Origin: CAYGZQ01 sp964354375 [NCBI: uncultured Planctomycetota bacterium]
Lineage (GTDB): Bacteria; JAJVIF01; JAPKYR01
Reading direction: 5' to 3'
NCBI GenBank assembly: GCA_964354375.1
Contig: CAYGZQ010000009.1
Location: 1 to 53,773 of the forward strand
DNA length: 53,773 bases
Positions within the stretch are counted from its first letter, which is position 1. The number at the start of each line of letters is the position of its first letter. The notes beneath the pieces are model-generated. The model was given only the letters and a program-made list of their open reading frames with translations. It was not told the origin of the DNA and made no database searches. This document shows, in pieces, positions 7,381 to 15,685 of this stretch. A program made the position numbers and the translations under genes.

Positions 7381-8928
7381 CTATTCAGTGTTGCCCCACG
7401 CGGCATACACCGTTGTCGGGGGGTAATCGTTGTCGATGGAATCCGCAAAGCCGAGGTAATAGTGATTATCGTCAGTCAATACGATATCCGTGGCAACTCC
7501 CGAGTCCATGTAGGCAACGTCAAGGGCCCACCAAATGCCGGTGATTGTGTTGTAGCCGGCTTGCACGCTCTGCCATTCACCGGTTTCGTTGGAGTCGATG
7601 TCGAAATTGACTGCCGTCGGTATGTATGAGCCTGTAGGTTCCCCTGGATCAGGACACTGGTACATCGAGACGCTCACTGCCTTGTCGTACAAGCCCGAAT
7701 AGTGACAAGCTACCGACGGCAATGTCCTCTCTCTGTAGCCATTCTCCTCATCCTCATAATCATCATCTATCAGTCTTTTGAAATCGTTGTTGATGCTGTC
7801 CGCCAGCCAGACATCGTATTCCTGATCATCATCTGTGGCTTGAACATAAGCCAAAGCGTAATAATGCTCTGCAGTATTGTTCGGGGCAATATCCAAACTG
7901 GGCAAGCCGGTATCATAATCCGAGTTCGGAGTCACAAGCACCTCAGACCACTCTTCTTGGTCTCCGTAACCATCCACACTCGGCGCCCAATAGTTGAACC
8001 CGATTTTGAAAGGCTCGTCCGGCTCCTGATACGTGAAGGCGACACCAACGAAGTCGATAGGCCAAGGATCCGGATACTCATCAGGATGCAAATCGTGCAT
8101 GTTCAACCTGCCGACATCGACGTCCGGAAGCCACATGTTCCCTATCATGTTTGAGTCAACTGCCCAGTGTTTCTCACTCGCGCCCCATTGCCCTCCGCTC
8201 TCCCTCAATACCCGATAGAAGAGCCTGTACGGTGCGGTCATGGCCAATGTCTGCTCGGTAAAGACCAGGAACAACTCCGCGGAATAGTGGTTGAACGCTA
8301 TGTCATGACCCCACTGGAGAAAATAGCCGCTTTGGTCGACCCAGAGATCGGAGTCGTAATACCCGGGCATTGTCTCCTCATCGAAATCGTCGTCGTTCCA
8401 TTTCAGAAAGATGACGCCTATTCTCCAGTTATTCCACGGCGGGGGCGCAACCGGGCACTTCCACATGTAGCTGACGGCGACCGTTATCACCCCGCTAACC
8501 GGGTTGTAGATCGCGTCGACTTTCGGGAACTTATAGTCTACGGTGGACACTCCAGGAATTCCAAACACTGTTTCATCACATATGGCGGTTCCGTCATCCA
8601 TGAGCCACCTGTACATGGGCGTCTTCCCGGTGGTTTCCGAATCCTTGAGGCTCACTATGATGCTGAAATTGTGAGATTGGCCATCGCGAGTTATGTCTGC
8701 CGGCAGGCAACCTGACGGCGACATGCCCTTCTCGATGACCGTGGCGATGTCCAGATCACGGAACGGCTCCTCAGATGATCCCTCGAAGGCCTCGATGCAC
8801 CCGAAAAACGATTCGGCAGATCGGGCCTGGTCTCCTGTGCTGATCGGATCATGCCCTCCGGAGCAGCCTGCAACAATGACCGCAGCAGCAAAAGCGGTCA
8901 TGACCTGTAGAACGCGAATCCATTTCAT
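7381..8928 (-). CDS. Secreted lipoprotein of unknown function, propeller-like
   Basis: A 515-residue exported protein. Its signal peptide ends in a canonical lipobox (FAAAVIVAGC). The mature part is acidic and rich in aromatic residues. It repeats blade-like stretches of the form strand-turn-WNDDDFDEE and DVWLADSINNDFKRLIDDDY, where an event or observation phrase is followed by Asp-rich turns. This resembles sialidase/BNR-type propellers, but no canonical Asp-box can be counted with confidence. It lies 46 nt downstream of the 8975-10147 gene on the same strand, so the two probably form one transcript. A single-domain binding or surface role is likely; the function is unknown. Confidence 0.8.
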   Translation of the reverse strand: MKWIRVLQVMTAFAAAVIVAGCSGGHDPISTGDQARSAESFFGCIEAFEGSSEEPFRDLDIATVIEKGMSPSGCLPADITRDGQSHNFSIIVSLKDSETTGKTPMYRWLMDDGTAICDETVFGIPGVSTVDYKFPKVDAIYNPVSGVITVAVSYMWKCPVAPPPWNNWRIGVIFLKWNDDDFDEETMPGYYDSDLWVDQSGYFLQWGHDIAFNHYSAELFLVFTEQTLAMTAPYRLFYRVLRESGGQWGASEKHWAVDSNMIGNMWLPDVDVGRLNMHDLHPDEYPDPWPIDFVGVAFTYQEPDEPFKIGFNYWAPSVDGYGDQEEWSEVLVTPNSDYDTGLPSLDIAPNNTAEHYYALAYVQATDDDQEYDVWLADSINNDFKRLIDDDYEDEENGYRERTLPSVACHYSGLYDKAVSVSMYQCPDPGEPTGSYIPTAVNFDIDSNETGEWQSVQAGYNTITGIWWALDVAYMDSGVATDIVLTDDNHYYLGFADSIDNDYPPTTVYAAWGNTE

Positions 8929-8974
8929 TTTTCATTTCCTCCCGTCTCTGAATGATTGGCGCCTGTTCACTGCC

Positions 8975-10147
8975 TTACTCCTCAATGATTGTCCAGTCCA
9001 CGAGATCAAAGGCCCAGTCGTATTTTCCATAGGGGGCATCGTGTTCCTCTCTAAAGCACGCGAGGATTACGCGATGATTACCGAGCGCCTTATGGTTGAA
9101 ATCCTGTTGCGTCCAGAAAGAGTCCTCGTACTCATCGCATGGATCCTCAGCTATGTATACGGTGCTGCCGTATGAGCCGATATCGCTGTACCAGGTGATA
9201 TGCGTAAAATGAGCAATATCCCAGTCCCATTCCTTCACTTCGACGCGGAGGGTATCACAATAGTACGGTGGCTGACCGCAGCAACCGGAGCCATAGACAA
9301 CCGGGTCACCGTTATTGACTATGACATTGTAATGATATGGTTCCGCCGTATTCGCGCTGATCGGGAAGTCGGTGATCGGGTCCTTGACCGGCGTAACTGA
9401 GGGAGGCTCCCAGCAGGCTTCCACTGCGTAACCCGCAACCACGGACTCCCCGGGAGGAAGCCAAATCTTGTACGTGCGCTCGACAGTCGCACTGGAGCCA
9501 AAAATGTGCCTTTCAGGTGTGGAATAGAAATTGAGGTAGGCGTTCAACCCGCCGTTTGGAACGCCATTCGAGTACGCGCCGGGCCGGTAATTGAAAATGG
9601 GGAGGTCGCTTCCGGACTCGTAGCTCGGGCTCCAGCGGTACTCATACCCGTCGGGGTCCACGACCTCGGGATCGCCCCTTTCACGCCATGAAATCATGCA
9701 CGGGTTCGGCAAGGGGAGTTTCCCCAAAGGTTTGTGCTCGAACTCGTACGACCCGTTGAACATGATAACGCCGCGCACGTCGAACCCGGTGTACTCAGGG
9801 TGTCCCTTGAATGGGTGCGTGATCCTGACTGTGAGGTTGATTGTGCCGTCGCCGTTATTCTTGATCTGGGTGATCTTCAGACAATCGGTGCAGTACTCTT
9901 CGAGGAACTTCAGAGCGTTCAGGTGCAATCGTGCCTGCCTTCCCGGAACCACATCCACCCCGTCATGCGTGTCATTGATGAAAAAAGTCCATTGGCCCCA
10001 GAGGCGATACGGGTCGTGGGAGGAGTGGGAAGGAACCGAGAGAGTTTTAGGGAGGTCTGAGCCGATCGGCGGCGCAGCGGGACCGGGATTGCGCGCGCAG
10101 TCTGACGCCACCGCCGCAAGCAGGATTACCATCCAGAGATTGCGCAT
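8975..10147 (-). CDS. Secreted protein with the LWG-type beta domain shared with its divergent neighbour
   Basis: A 390-residue exported protein. The N-terminus (MRNLWMVILLAAVASDC) looks like a lipoprotein signal, but Asp rather than Gly/Ala/Ser precedes the Cys, so lipidation is doubtful. After a Pro-rich linker comes a domain with landmarks YRLWGQWTFFIND, LTVRITHPFKGHPEYTGFDV and NTAEPYHYNV. The same landmarks, in the same order, occur in the 10426-12978 protein (VLWGVWDIAID, LDVTLLHPFPGLGQFTGFDV, NASEPIHIEI). The family is unnamed to me. The gene is probably transcribed from the promoter at 10215-10244, together with the lipoprotein gene downstream. Confidence 0.8.
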   Translation of the reverse strand: MRNLWMVILLAAVASDCARNPGPAAPPIGSDLPKTLSVPSHSSHDPYRLWGQWTFFINDTHDGVDVVPGRQARLHLNALKFLEEYCTDCLKITQIKNNGDGTINLTVRITHPFKGHPEYTGFDVRGVIMFNGSYEFEHKPLGKLPLPNPCMISWRERGDPEVVDPDGYEYRWSPSYESGSDLPIFNYRPGAYSNGVPNGGLNAYLNFYSTPERHIFGSSATVERTYKIWLPPGESVVAGYAVEACWEPPSVTPVKDPITDFPISANTAEPYHYNVIVNNGDPVVYGSGCCGQPPYYCDTLRVEVKEWDWDIAHFTHITWYSDIGSYGSTVYIAEDPCDEYEDSFWTQQDFNHKALGNHRVILACFREEHDAPYGKYDWAFDLVDWTIIEE

Positions 10148-10214
10148 GGAACGTCCTCCTCGATCAGCAGAAAAAAACCGGCACCTGGCTCTACTTACTC
10201 CTACTCGTATCTGA

Positions 10215-10244
10215 GCATAACATACCCCCCCCCAAGTTTGTCAA
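10215..10244 (-). promoter_or_regulatory. Putative promoter with a nine-G spacer tract
   Basis: Read on the minus strand: TTGACA (10244-10239), an 18-bp spacer, then TTATGC (10220-10215). The spacer contains an uninterrupted run of nine G (C9 at 10225-10233 on the plus strand). Homopolymer runs between -35 and -10 are known slippage sites that change promoter strength. Confidence 0.5.
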
Positions 10245-10342
10245 GATCAAGAGTGAAAAATATGTGATAAATCTCTTAAACATGATGAATGTCGTGATTC
10301 GGGCTCGAGGGAAGCCGCCGTGCTCGCCCCGGGCGGCACTTG

Positions 10343-10372
10343 TTGGACAAAGCCCGGCCAGTGTGATATTAT
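10343..10372 (+). promoter_or_regulatory. Putative promoter of the beta-helix lipoprotein gene
   Basis: TTGGAC (10343-10348), an 18-bp spacer, and TATTAT (10367-10372). The leader would be about 45 nt, with GAGGTG near 10417. It is divergent from the minus-strand promoter 100 bp away. Confidence 0.5.
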
Positions 10373-10425
10373 GAATTAACATATCATAGGCACAACCCGG
10401 AGGCCTGGACAGGCGAGGTGTCGCT

Positions 10426-12978
10426 ATGGCAAGGAAGCTCTCCATAATCGGTCTGCTGATAACAGTGTTGATTCTGCTCGGGTGCTCGAGCGGAGCGGGG
10501 TCGGGCGCTTCTCCAACGATTCCGTCGCTCTCTCAGCAGGCTGCAACGCAGAGCTCTACGCAGGGAAGGTCGAAAGTCCTCTGGGGAGTGTGGGACATTG
10601 CGATCGACACTCAGGCCGGGACTCTCGGGATCGCTCCGCTCAGGAACTCCGATTTCACGAGCAATGTGGTCAAATTCCTCCAGCCTCCCGCAGGGATCAG
10701 CAACGGTATCTCTGTGAAGATAACCGATCTCAGCGAGTTTCCGACCGAAGGTCGGATGGTTCTTGATGTCACCCTGCTGCACCCGTTTCCCGGTCTGGGT
10801 CAATTCACCGGCTTCGATGTCTACGGCATCTTCATTCACGAAGGCGGACTCGAATTCTCCCACGGCAGCAATATGATCGGGATCACCGACGGAGTTCAGA
10901 GCGCGATGCTCGAAAACGCCGATGGGTATACGCTGTGGATGACACCCAAGTGGTTTCCGTCCGACGGGACAATCTTCACGTATCTCCCCGGCGCGCTCGG
11001 GACGAAAGATTTCCCGGTCGAGGCCGCCGATGTGAACGGGTTCAAGTATTTCGCCGACGGGCTTGCGTCCGATGAGAGCCTGAAGGGGTTCTTCTCGGAC
11101 GACGCCAATTCCGAAATGAGAGGTAAGTTCTCGCCGGGCTCCGCGAATACACGCCAGTACGTGATCCGCTTCCCTCATCCGTCGGGAACGCCGATCGTGA
11201 AGTTCCAGTATGCGGTGACTGCGAACTGGGATCTTCCGGACAAGGCCGCCAGCGGCGATCCGGAGGTGCTGGACATCCCGTGGGACTTCCCGCCCAGCGC
11301 GAATGCTTCCGAGCCGATCCACATCGAGATTGCCGATCACTCAACCACATGGTATGTCGACGACAACAATCGCGGCGGGGACATCATTTTTGACCTGGGC
11401 GTGTACGACTGGCAGATGTTCGGAACGATATATGTCTCCTCGGTGAATGATTTGGTGCCCGGCGGCATGGTTGCCATTGATCCACAGTCGCTGTTCTGGG
11501 TAATCGGATACGTGGACCAGTACACCACAGTCAAGATCCCCGGCGCGATGCCGTCCAGCGTCGCGGGGCAGGAGATTTTCGTGACGGTGGAACCCTACTT
11601 CCCGGTGACATACGATCAGGGCTTCGGAAGCCCCGCGCCCGATTTGCCGCTGGCCGCGTATGCCCGTCACATGGTGACCGTCGCGAATGAGGCCCCCGCG
11701 GAGATCGACGCGTACGCGACATACATGGTGAAGCCGTATTTCGACGGCATCGGTCCGGATGGTTCCTCCGATTATCCCATGGTGACCGAATGGTTCCTGG
11801 CGCTCGATGCGTCCGGCTCCACCGGCCCGATCGACCAGTACCTCTGGGAAATGAACGGGGACGATTTGTTCGATGAAGCCGAGGGCATGGTTGTCCAGGC
11901 GGCTTTCCCCGATCCCGGCACGCACGTGATCAAGCTGAAGGTGACCGACGGTTTGGGCGGCGAGGATATCTATCAGTTTCCGGGAACGTTCGAGGTCGTC
12001 CAGGGTACCTATGTCTGGGCCGGCTTCGGTGGCGGGGACTCCGACGGGTCGCGCGACAAACCCTACACGTCGATTCTCTCGGCGGTCGATGCGGTCGGGC
12101 AGAATGGATATATCCTCGTCCGGGGTGATATTGACAATACGCAGTGCGTCTACGCCGATAATCTGCTCCTGACCGCCGACAACTCAGGAACAACGATCCA
12201 GGGCTACTACGGCAGCTACGACCTGAGCAAACCGCCGATGCAGACCGGGTACGTGCGAGTCGAGGGGGACGACATAACGCTGGACGGATTCGAGGTGACG
12301 GGCGATTCGTATAGCCACTACGAACCGTTCGGGCACGATTCGAAGCTCGGCGTCGACGGCGGCAACAACATTTTGTTCAGACATCTTTACATCCACGACA
12401 TCAATCCGCTGATCGGGAAGGCGATTCTCGCGTGGTTCAGCGGAAGTCTTACAGTCGAGAATTGTCTCGAGGCTGAGCTGAACGAGTTCTACCAGAAGAA
12501 CCAGGCTCATGAGGACACGGTCGATCCGGCACCGCAGCTCGATTTCGTCAATTGCACGTTCGACCGGCTCGACACGAAGGATGTGTGGCTACTGGATGTG
12601 GTCGGCCTGTACGTCAGCAGCGGAGGCGGCGCAGATGCGCAACCATTGGTCAGAAACTGCATCTGGACCGACATCGCAGAGGGGGACGGGACGAGATATC
12701 TGAGGAGGCAGGGTCCGCTGCTTCTGTACGCCGACTACACCTGCACTTTCGATACGCCCACGCCGCCCGACGGGGGCCAGTACTACCAGGGCGTCGACGA
12801 GGGCACTCATAACGTCCAGGCGGATCCGCTGTACGTCGATCCCTATTCAGATCATCACCTGCAAACGGGATCGCCCTGCATCGATGCGGGCGACCCGGCG
12901 ATTCTCGACTCCGACGATTCTGTCTCGGATCTTGGCTGTTACGGGGGCCCGTACGGCGACTGGAACTTCGAGGATTAG
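10426..12978 (+). CDS. Lipoprotein with LWG-type domain, PKD-like domain and C-terminal parallel beta-helix
   Basis: An 850-residue lipoprotein with a clean lipobox (LILLGC, residues 15-20). Residues about 45-310 form the LWG-type domain shared with the divergent gene. About 440-525 is a PKD-like beta-sandwich (LDASGSTGPIDQYLWEMNGD, HVIKLKVTDGLGG). From about 528 there is a right-handed beta-helix of the kind found in pectate-lyase-like and choice-of-anchor Q proteins: GGDSDGSRDKPYTSILSAV, ITLDGFEVTG, then VENC, VNCTF and VRNC rungs, ending HHLQTGSPCIDAGD. Such proteins often bind or cut polysaccharides, or act as adhesins. No catalytic residue can be assigned. After the stop comes TAGGATCGGCTG, close to the sequence after the mtnA remnant stop. 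Confidence 0.88.
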   Translation: MARKLSIIGLLITVLILLGCSSGAGSGASPTIPSLSQQAATQSSTQGRSKVLWGVWDIAIDTQAGTLGIAPLRNSDFTSNVVKFLQPPAGISNGISVKITDLSEFPTEGRMVLDVTLLHPFPGLGQFTGFDVYGIFIHEGGLEFSHGSNMIGITDGVQSAMLENADGYTLWMTPKWFPSDGTIFTYLPGALGTKDFPVEAADVNGFKYFADGLASDESLKGFFSDDANSEMRGKFSPGSANTRQYVIRFPHPSGTPIVKFQYAVTANWDLPDKAASGDPEVLDIPWDFPPSANASEPIHIEIADHSTTWYVDDNNRGGDIIFDLGVYDWQMFGTIYVSSVNDLVPGGMVAIDPQSLFWVIGYVDQYTTVKIPGAMPSSVAGQEIFVTVEPYFPVTYDQGFGSPAPDLPLAAYARHMVTVANEAPAEIDAYATYMVKPYFDGIGPDGSSDYPMVTEWFLALDASGSTGPIDQYLWEMNGDDLFDEAEGMVVQAAFPDPGTHVIKLKVTDGLGGEDIYQFPGTFEVVQGTYVWAGFGGGDSDGSRDKPYTSILSAVDAVGQNGYILVRGDIDNTQCVYADNLLLTADNSGTTIQGYYGSYDLSKPPMQTGYVRVEGDDITLDGFEVTGDSYSHYEPFGHDSKLGVDGGNNILFRHLYIHDINPLIGKAILAWFSGSLTVENCLEAELNEFYQKNQAHEDTVDPAPQLDFVNCTFDRLDTKDVWLLDVVGLYVSSGGGADAQPLVRNCIWTDIAEGDGTRYLRRQGPLLLYADYTCTFDTPTPPDGGQYYQGVDEGTHNVQADPLYVDPYSDHHLQTGSPCIDAGDPAILDSDDSVSDLGCYGGPYGDWNFED

Positions 12979-12988
12979 GATCGGCTGC

Positions 12989-13063
12989 GTAGTAATGCGC
13001 ATCCTGCGCATAGTTCTTATCAGGGGGAACAAGAAGAACCATGCGCCGGAGGCGCGCTGCTAC
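12989..13063. repeat. Repeat family C, copy 1, overlapping the tryptophanase stop codon
   Basis: Two facing units: GTAGTAATGCGCATCCTGCG onward (12989-13018) and AAGAACCATGCGCCGGAGGC onward, ending CTGCTAC (13034-13063). Each carries an internal GCGC palindrome. The TAG of the tryptophanase gene (13062-13060 on the minus strand) lies in the terminal CTAC. Confidence 0.75.
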
Positions 13064-14445
13064 ATCTCTTCGTACTCGGCGGTGAAATGCCTCAGTACAG
13101 GCGGCTCGTACGTGAATCTGACGCCCTTGATTTTCTCCCGCTTCTCGTAAACCCTGCACACTGTATCGACCACGTAATCCATGTGGGTCTGCGTGTAGAC
13201 CCTTCTCGGGATCGCGAGCCTCACGAGATCGAACCGAGGTATGCGATTTTCTCCGGTGACCGGATCGCGTCCCGCTAGAACCGCCCCGATTTCACAGACC
13301 CTTACGCCGCCCTCCAGATATACCGCATTCTGAAGAGCGATACCCGGAAACACCGATATCGGCAGGTCGGGAAGGGCTTTCCCCGTGTTGATGTAGATCG
13401 CGTGACCGCCCGGAGGCCAGATGATGGGTACTCCGCTCTCCTTCAGTCGCGCGCCCAGATAATGGGTCTGCCCGATCCGCCATTTCAGATATTCCTCGTC
13501 GAGCACTTCCCGCAGTCCCACCGCCAGAGCGGCGATATCCCGTCCCGCCTGACCCCCGTACGTCGGGAAGCCCTCGAAGAGCGTGCCCATCGATGCGAGC
13601 TTCCGATACAGCTCCTGGCTGCGGCACACGACAAGCCCGCCGATGTTCACGAGCCCGTCCTTCTTGCTCGACATCACCGCTCCGTCGACCAGCTTGAACA
13701 TCATGCGCACTATGTCCGCGACCGATTTTCGCGACATGCCCCTCTCGCGGATCTTGATGAAATAGGCGTTCTCGGCAAATCGCGCCGCGTCGAAAAATAA
13801 AGGGATGCCGAATTCGTCACAGATCGCGCGCACATCCCTCAGGCACTTGAGACTTACCGGCTGGCCCGCCGCGGTGTTCGCGGTGATGGTGACGAGGACA
13901 AGGGGAACGCGATCGACGCCGACCTCCTGGATCACAGCCCGCAATTTGTCGGGATCAATATCGCCCTTGAACGGGTAGTCGCTGTCCGGATCGCCGGACC
14001 ACGCCCCGATGCAGTCGACCCCCGTTCCGCCGGCCCAGTCAATATGTCCCGATGTCGTGTCGAAATGCCCGTTTCCGGGGATGACCGGCTTTTTAGTTCG
14101 GTCGAGCATGACGGTGAACAGGAGATGCTCCGCGCCGCGGCCCTGGTGAGTGGGGAGAACCCAGGGCATGCCGAAAACGGCTTGCGCGGTGGCGTCGAGG
14201 TCTTCCCATGATTTCGAGCTCGCGTACGATTCATCCCCCTGCATGAGCGCGCCCCACTGAGCGTCGGACATCGCCCCGGTACCGCTGTCTGTGAGGAGGT
14301 CGATCGTAATCGCACGCGCCGGGACACTAAAGATGTTACCTTTCGCTTCCCTGAGGATGCTTTCCCTTTTCTCCCGCGTCGTGATGGGAATACGTTCGAC
14401 GGTCTTGATCTTGAAAGGCTCCAGGGGATGGGAGATTTGGGGCAT
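13060..14445 (-). CDS. tnaA: Tryptophanase (PLP-dependent beta-eliminating lyase)
   Basis: A 461-residue PLP enzyme of the tryptophanase / tyrosine phenol-lyase family (usual length about 456-476). It would split L-tryptophan into indole, pyruvate and ammonia in the cytoplasm. Signatures: DSGTGAMSDAQWGALMQGDE near residue 55, PTHQGRGAEHLL, SLYADAARFAEN-type FFDAARFAEN, and MSSKKDGLVNIGG with the PLP lysine probably Lys262. The C-terminal LRHFTAEY keeps the His seen in tryptophanases, where tyrosine phenol-lyases have Phe, and VRVCEIG also fits tryptophanase rather than the SMERG of tyrosine phenol-lyases. No tnaC leader or permease gene is adjacent. The gene is a single unit between inward-facing neighbours. 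Confidence 0.93.
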   Translation of the reverse strand: MPQISHPLEPFKIKTVERIPITTREKRESILREAKGNIFSVPARAITIDLLTDSGTGAMSDAQWGALMQGDESYASSKSWEDLDATAQAVFGMPWVLPTHQGRGAEHLLFTVMLDRTKKPVIPGNGHFDTTSGHIDWAGGTGVDCIGAWSGDPDSDYPFKGDIDPDKLRAVIQEVGVDRVPLVLVTITANTAAGQPVSLKCLRDVRAICDEFGIPLFFDAARFAENAYFIKIRERGMSRKSVADIVRMMFKLVDGAVMSSKKDGLVNIGGLVVCRSQELYRKLASMGTLFEGFPTYGGQAGRDIAALAVGLREVLDEEYLKWRIGQTHYLGARLKESGVPIIWPPGGHAIYINTGKALPDLPISVFPGIALQNAVYLEGGVRVCEIGAVLAGRDPVTGENRIPRFDLVRLAIPRRVYTQTHMDYVVDTVCRVYEKREKIKGVRFTYEPPVLRHFTAEYEEM

Positions 14446-14554
14446 CGGTGGCTCCTCGATTCCAGGGTGGATGCGGCTGCGATTGTACTAGCGCAGGGGG
14501 GTCGCCGCAAGCGGGAGGGGACTACTTGGAATTGCGTGCCTCTAAGTAATCAAA

Positions 14555-14575
14555 GCCTCACCCGCGAGCGGGTTT
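14555..14575 (+). repeat. Repeat family G, copy 1
   Basis: GCCTCACCCGCGAGCGGGTT, containing the palindrome ACCCGC-GA-GCGGGT. A second, slightly degenerate copy lies at 17704-17723 before nuoH. Confidence 0.5.
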
Positions 14576-14617
14576 GGCGACACGAGACAAGCGCAGGTAC
14601 CGCAACCGGGGGATTCT

Positions 14618-14660
14618 GAGACACCCATCTGTCCGCCGCGGCGGACATATGGGCGCCACG
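14618..14660 (+). repeat. Repeat family F, copy 1
   Basis: Starts GAGACACCCATCTGTCCGCC and ends GGCGGACATATGGGCGCCAC, with the two halves largely complementary. Related copies lie at 30906-30948 (opposite strand) and 31036-31091. The 14446-14693 gap holds families F and G and no gene. Confidence 0.7.
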
Positions 14661-14693
14661 AGGATTGAGCATGAACAGCCTAGCGCCTGCAGG

Positions 14694-15668
14694 TCACTCC
14701 CCCGACTTCGACCGCGCCTCGTCCAGAAGCTCCTGCGCGCCTTCGTATTCCGGCGCCAGCTCCAGGACCTTTTCGAGGTCGGCGACAGCGAGGTCGTACT
14801 CCCCGAGCGCGATGTAGGATTTCGCACGGTTGAAAATGTGCTCGGCGAAGTCAGGCAGGATTTCGAGCGCCCTGTTTGAGTCCGCGATCGCGAGCTCGTA
14901 TTCGCCGATCATGTAATAGTACACGGCACGGCTGTCCCACGCAGGCGCGTTTTCGTGATCGAGCTCCAGCGCGCGGTTGATGTCCGGCAGGGCTTCTTCG
15001 AGCTCACCCAGCTTGAGTCGATTGAACCCCCGACCGTTGTGCGCGTCGGCATTCTCGGGATCCAACTCTATCACTCTGGAGTAGTCCCGGTTTGCCCTCT
15101 CGAGGTCGCCCTTCTTGCTGTAGGCCAATCCGCGATCCATCCAGGCGGCTTCGAAGTTCGGCTCGATCTCGACCGCTCGCGTGAAATCGGCGACGGCAAG
15201 GTCGTATTCCTCGGCTCCGAGATACGAGGCCCCCCTGGACCTGTAGGCGGATGCGTCGATTGGATCGAGTTCGATCACCTTGCTGAAATCCGCGATCGCG
15301 GACTCGTACTCCTCCAGATGACCGTAAATGATCCCACGGCTCTCATATGCTTCCTTGGCGTCGGGAACAAGCTCGATCACTTTCGTGTAGTCGGCGACCG
15401 ACAATTCGAACTCCTGCCTACCGCCGTATGCGACCGCGCGTCCGAAGTAAGCCGCGGGGTTGTCGGGATCCAGCTCGATCGCCTCGCTGTAGACGCGAAC
15501 TGCGTCATCGAGCCTGCCCGCGTCCAGCAGTCGGTTGGCCTCTTCGATTTTCTGACGGACCGGGTCCGCCATGCACGAGAGCGTCGCGAGAATCAGGAAC
15601 GCCAGTGTGAGAACCACGAAGCGAACCGGCTTTCCTCCGCCGACATCGATCGATCCCGGCATTTTCAT
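14694..15668 (-). CDS. TPR-repeat protein, probably exported
   Basis: A 324-residue protein. Residues about 14-32 are a signal peptide (FVVLTLAFLILATLSC) whose Cys could be lipidated, though the box is not ideal. The rest is about eight TPR units of 34 residues with the W/L/G/Y/A/F/A/P pattern (DPDNPAAYFGRAVAYGGRQE, then FELSVADYTKVIELVPDAKE). TPR solenoids bind partner proteins; periplasmic ones often serve in envelope assembly. It begins 17 nt after the stop of the larger TPR gene, and the two are clearly paralogous and co-transcribed. No enzymatic domain is present. Confidence 0.85.
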   Translation of the reverse strand: MKMPGSIDVGGGKPVRFVVLTLAFLILATLSCMADPVRQKIEEANRLLDAGRLDDAVRVYSEAIELDPDNPAAYFGRAVAYGGRQEFELSVADYTKVIELVPDAKEAYESRGIIYGHLEEYESAIADFSKVIELDPIDASAYRSRGASYLGAEEYDLAVADFTRAVEIEPNFEAAWMDRGLAYSKKGDLERANRDYSRVIELDPENADAHNGRGFNRLKLGELEEALPDINRALELDHENAPAWDSRAVYYYMIGEYELAIADSNRALEILPDFAEHIFNRAKSYIALGEYDLAVADLEKVLELAPEYEGAQELLDEARSKSGE

Positions 15669-15685
15669 TTCGGGCTCCTTATCGC

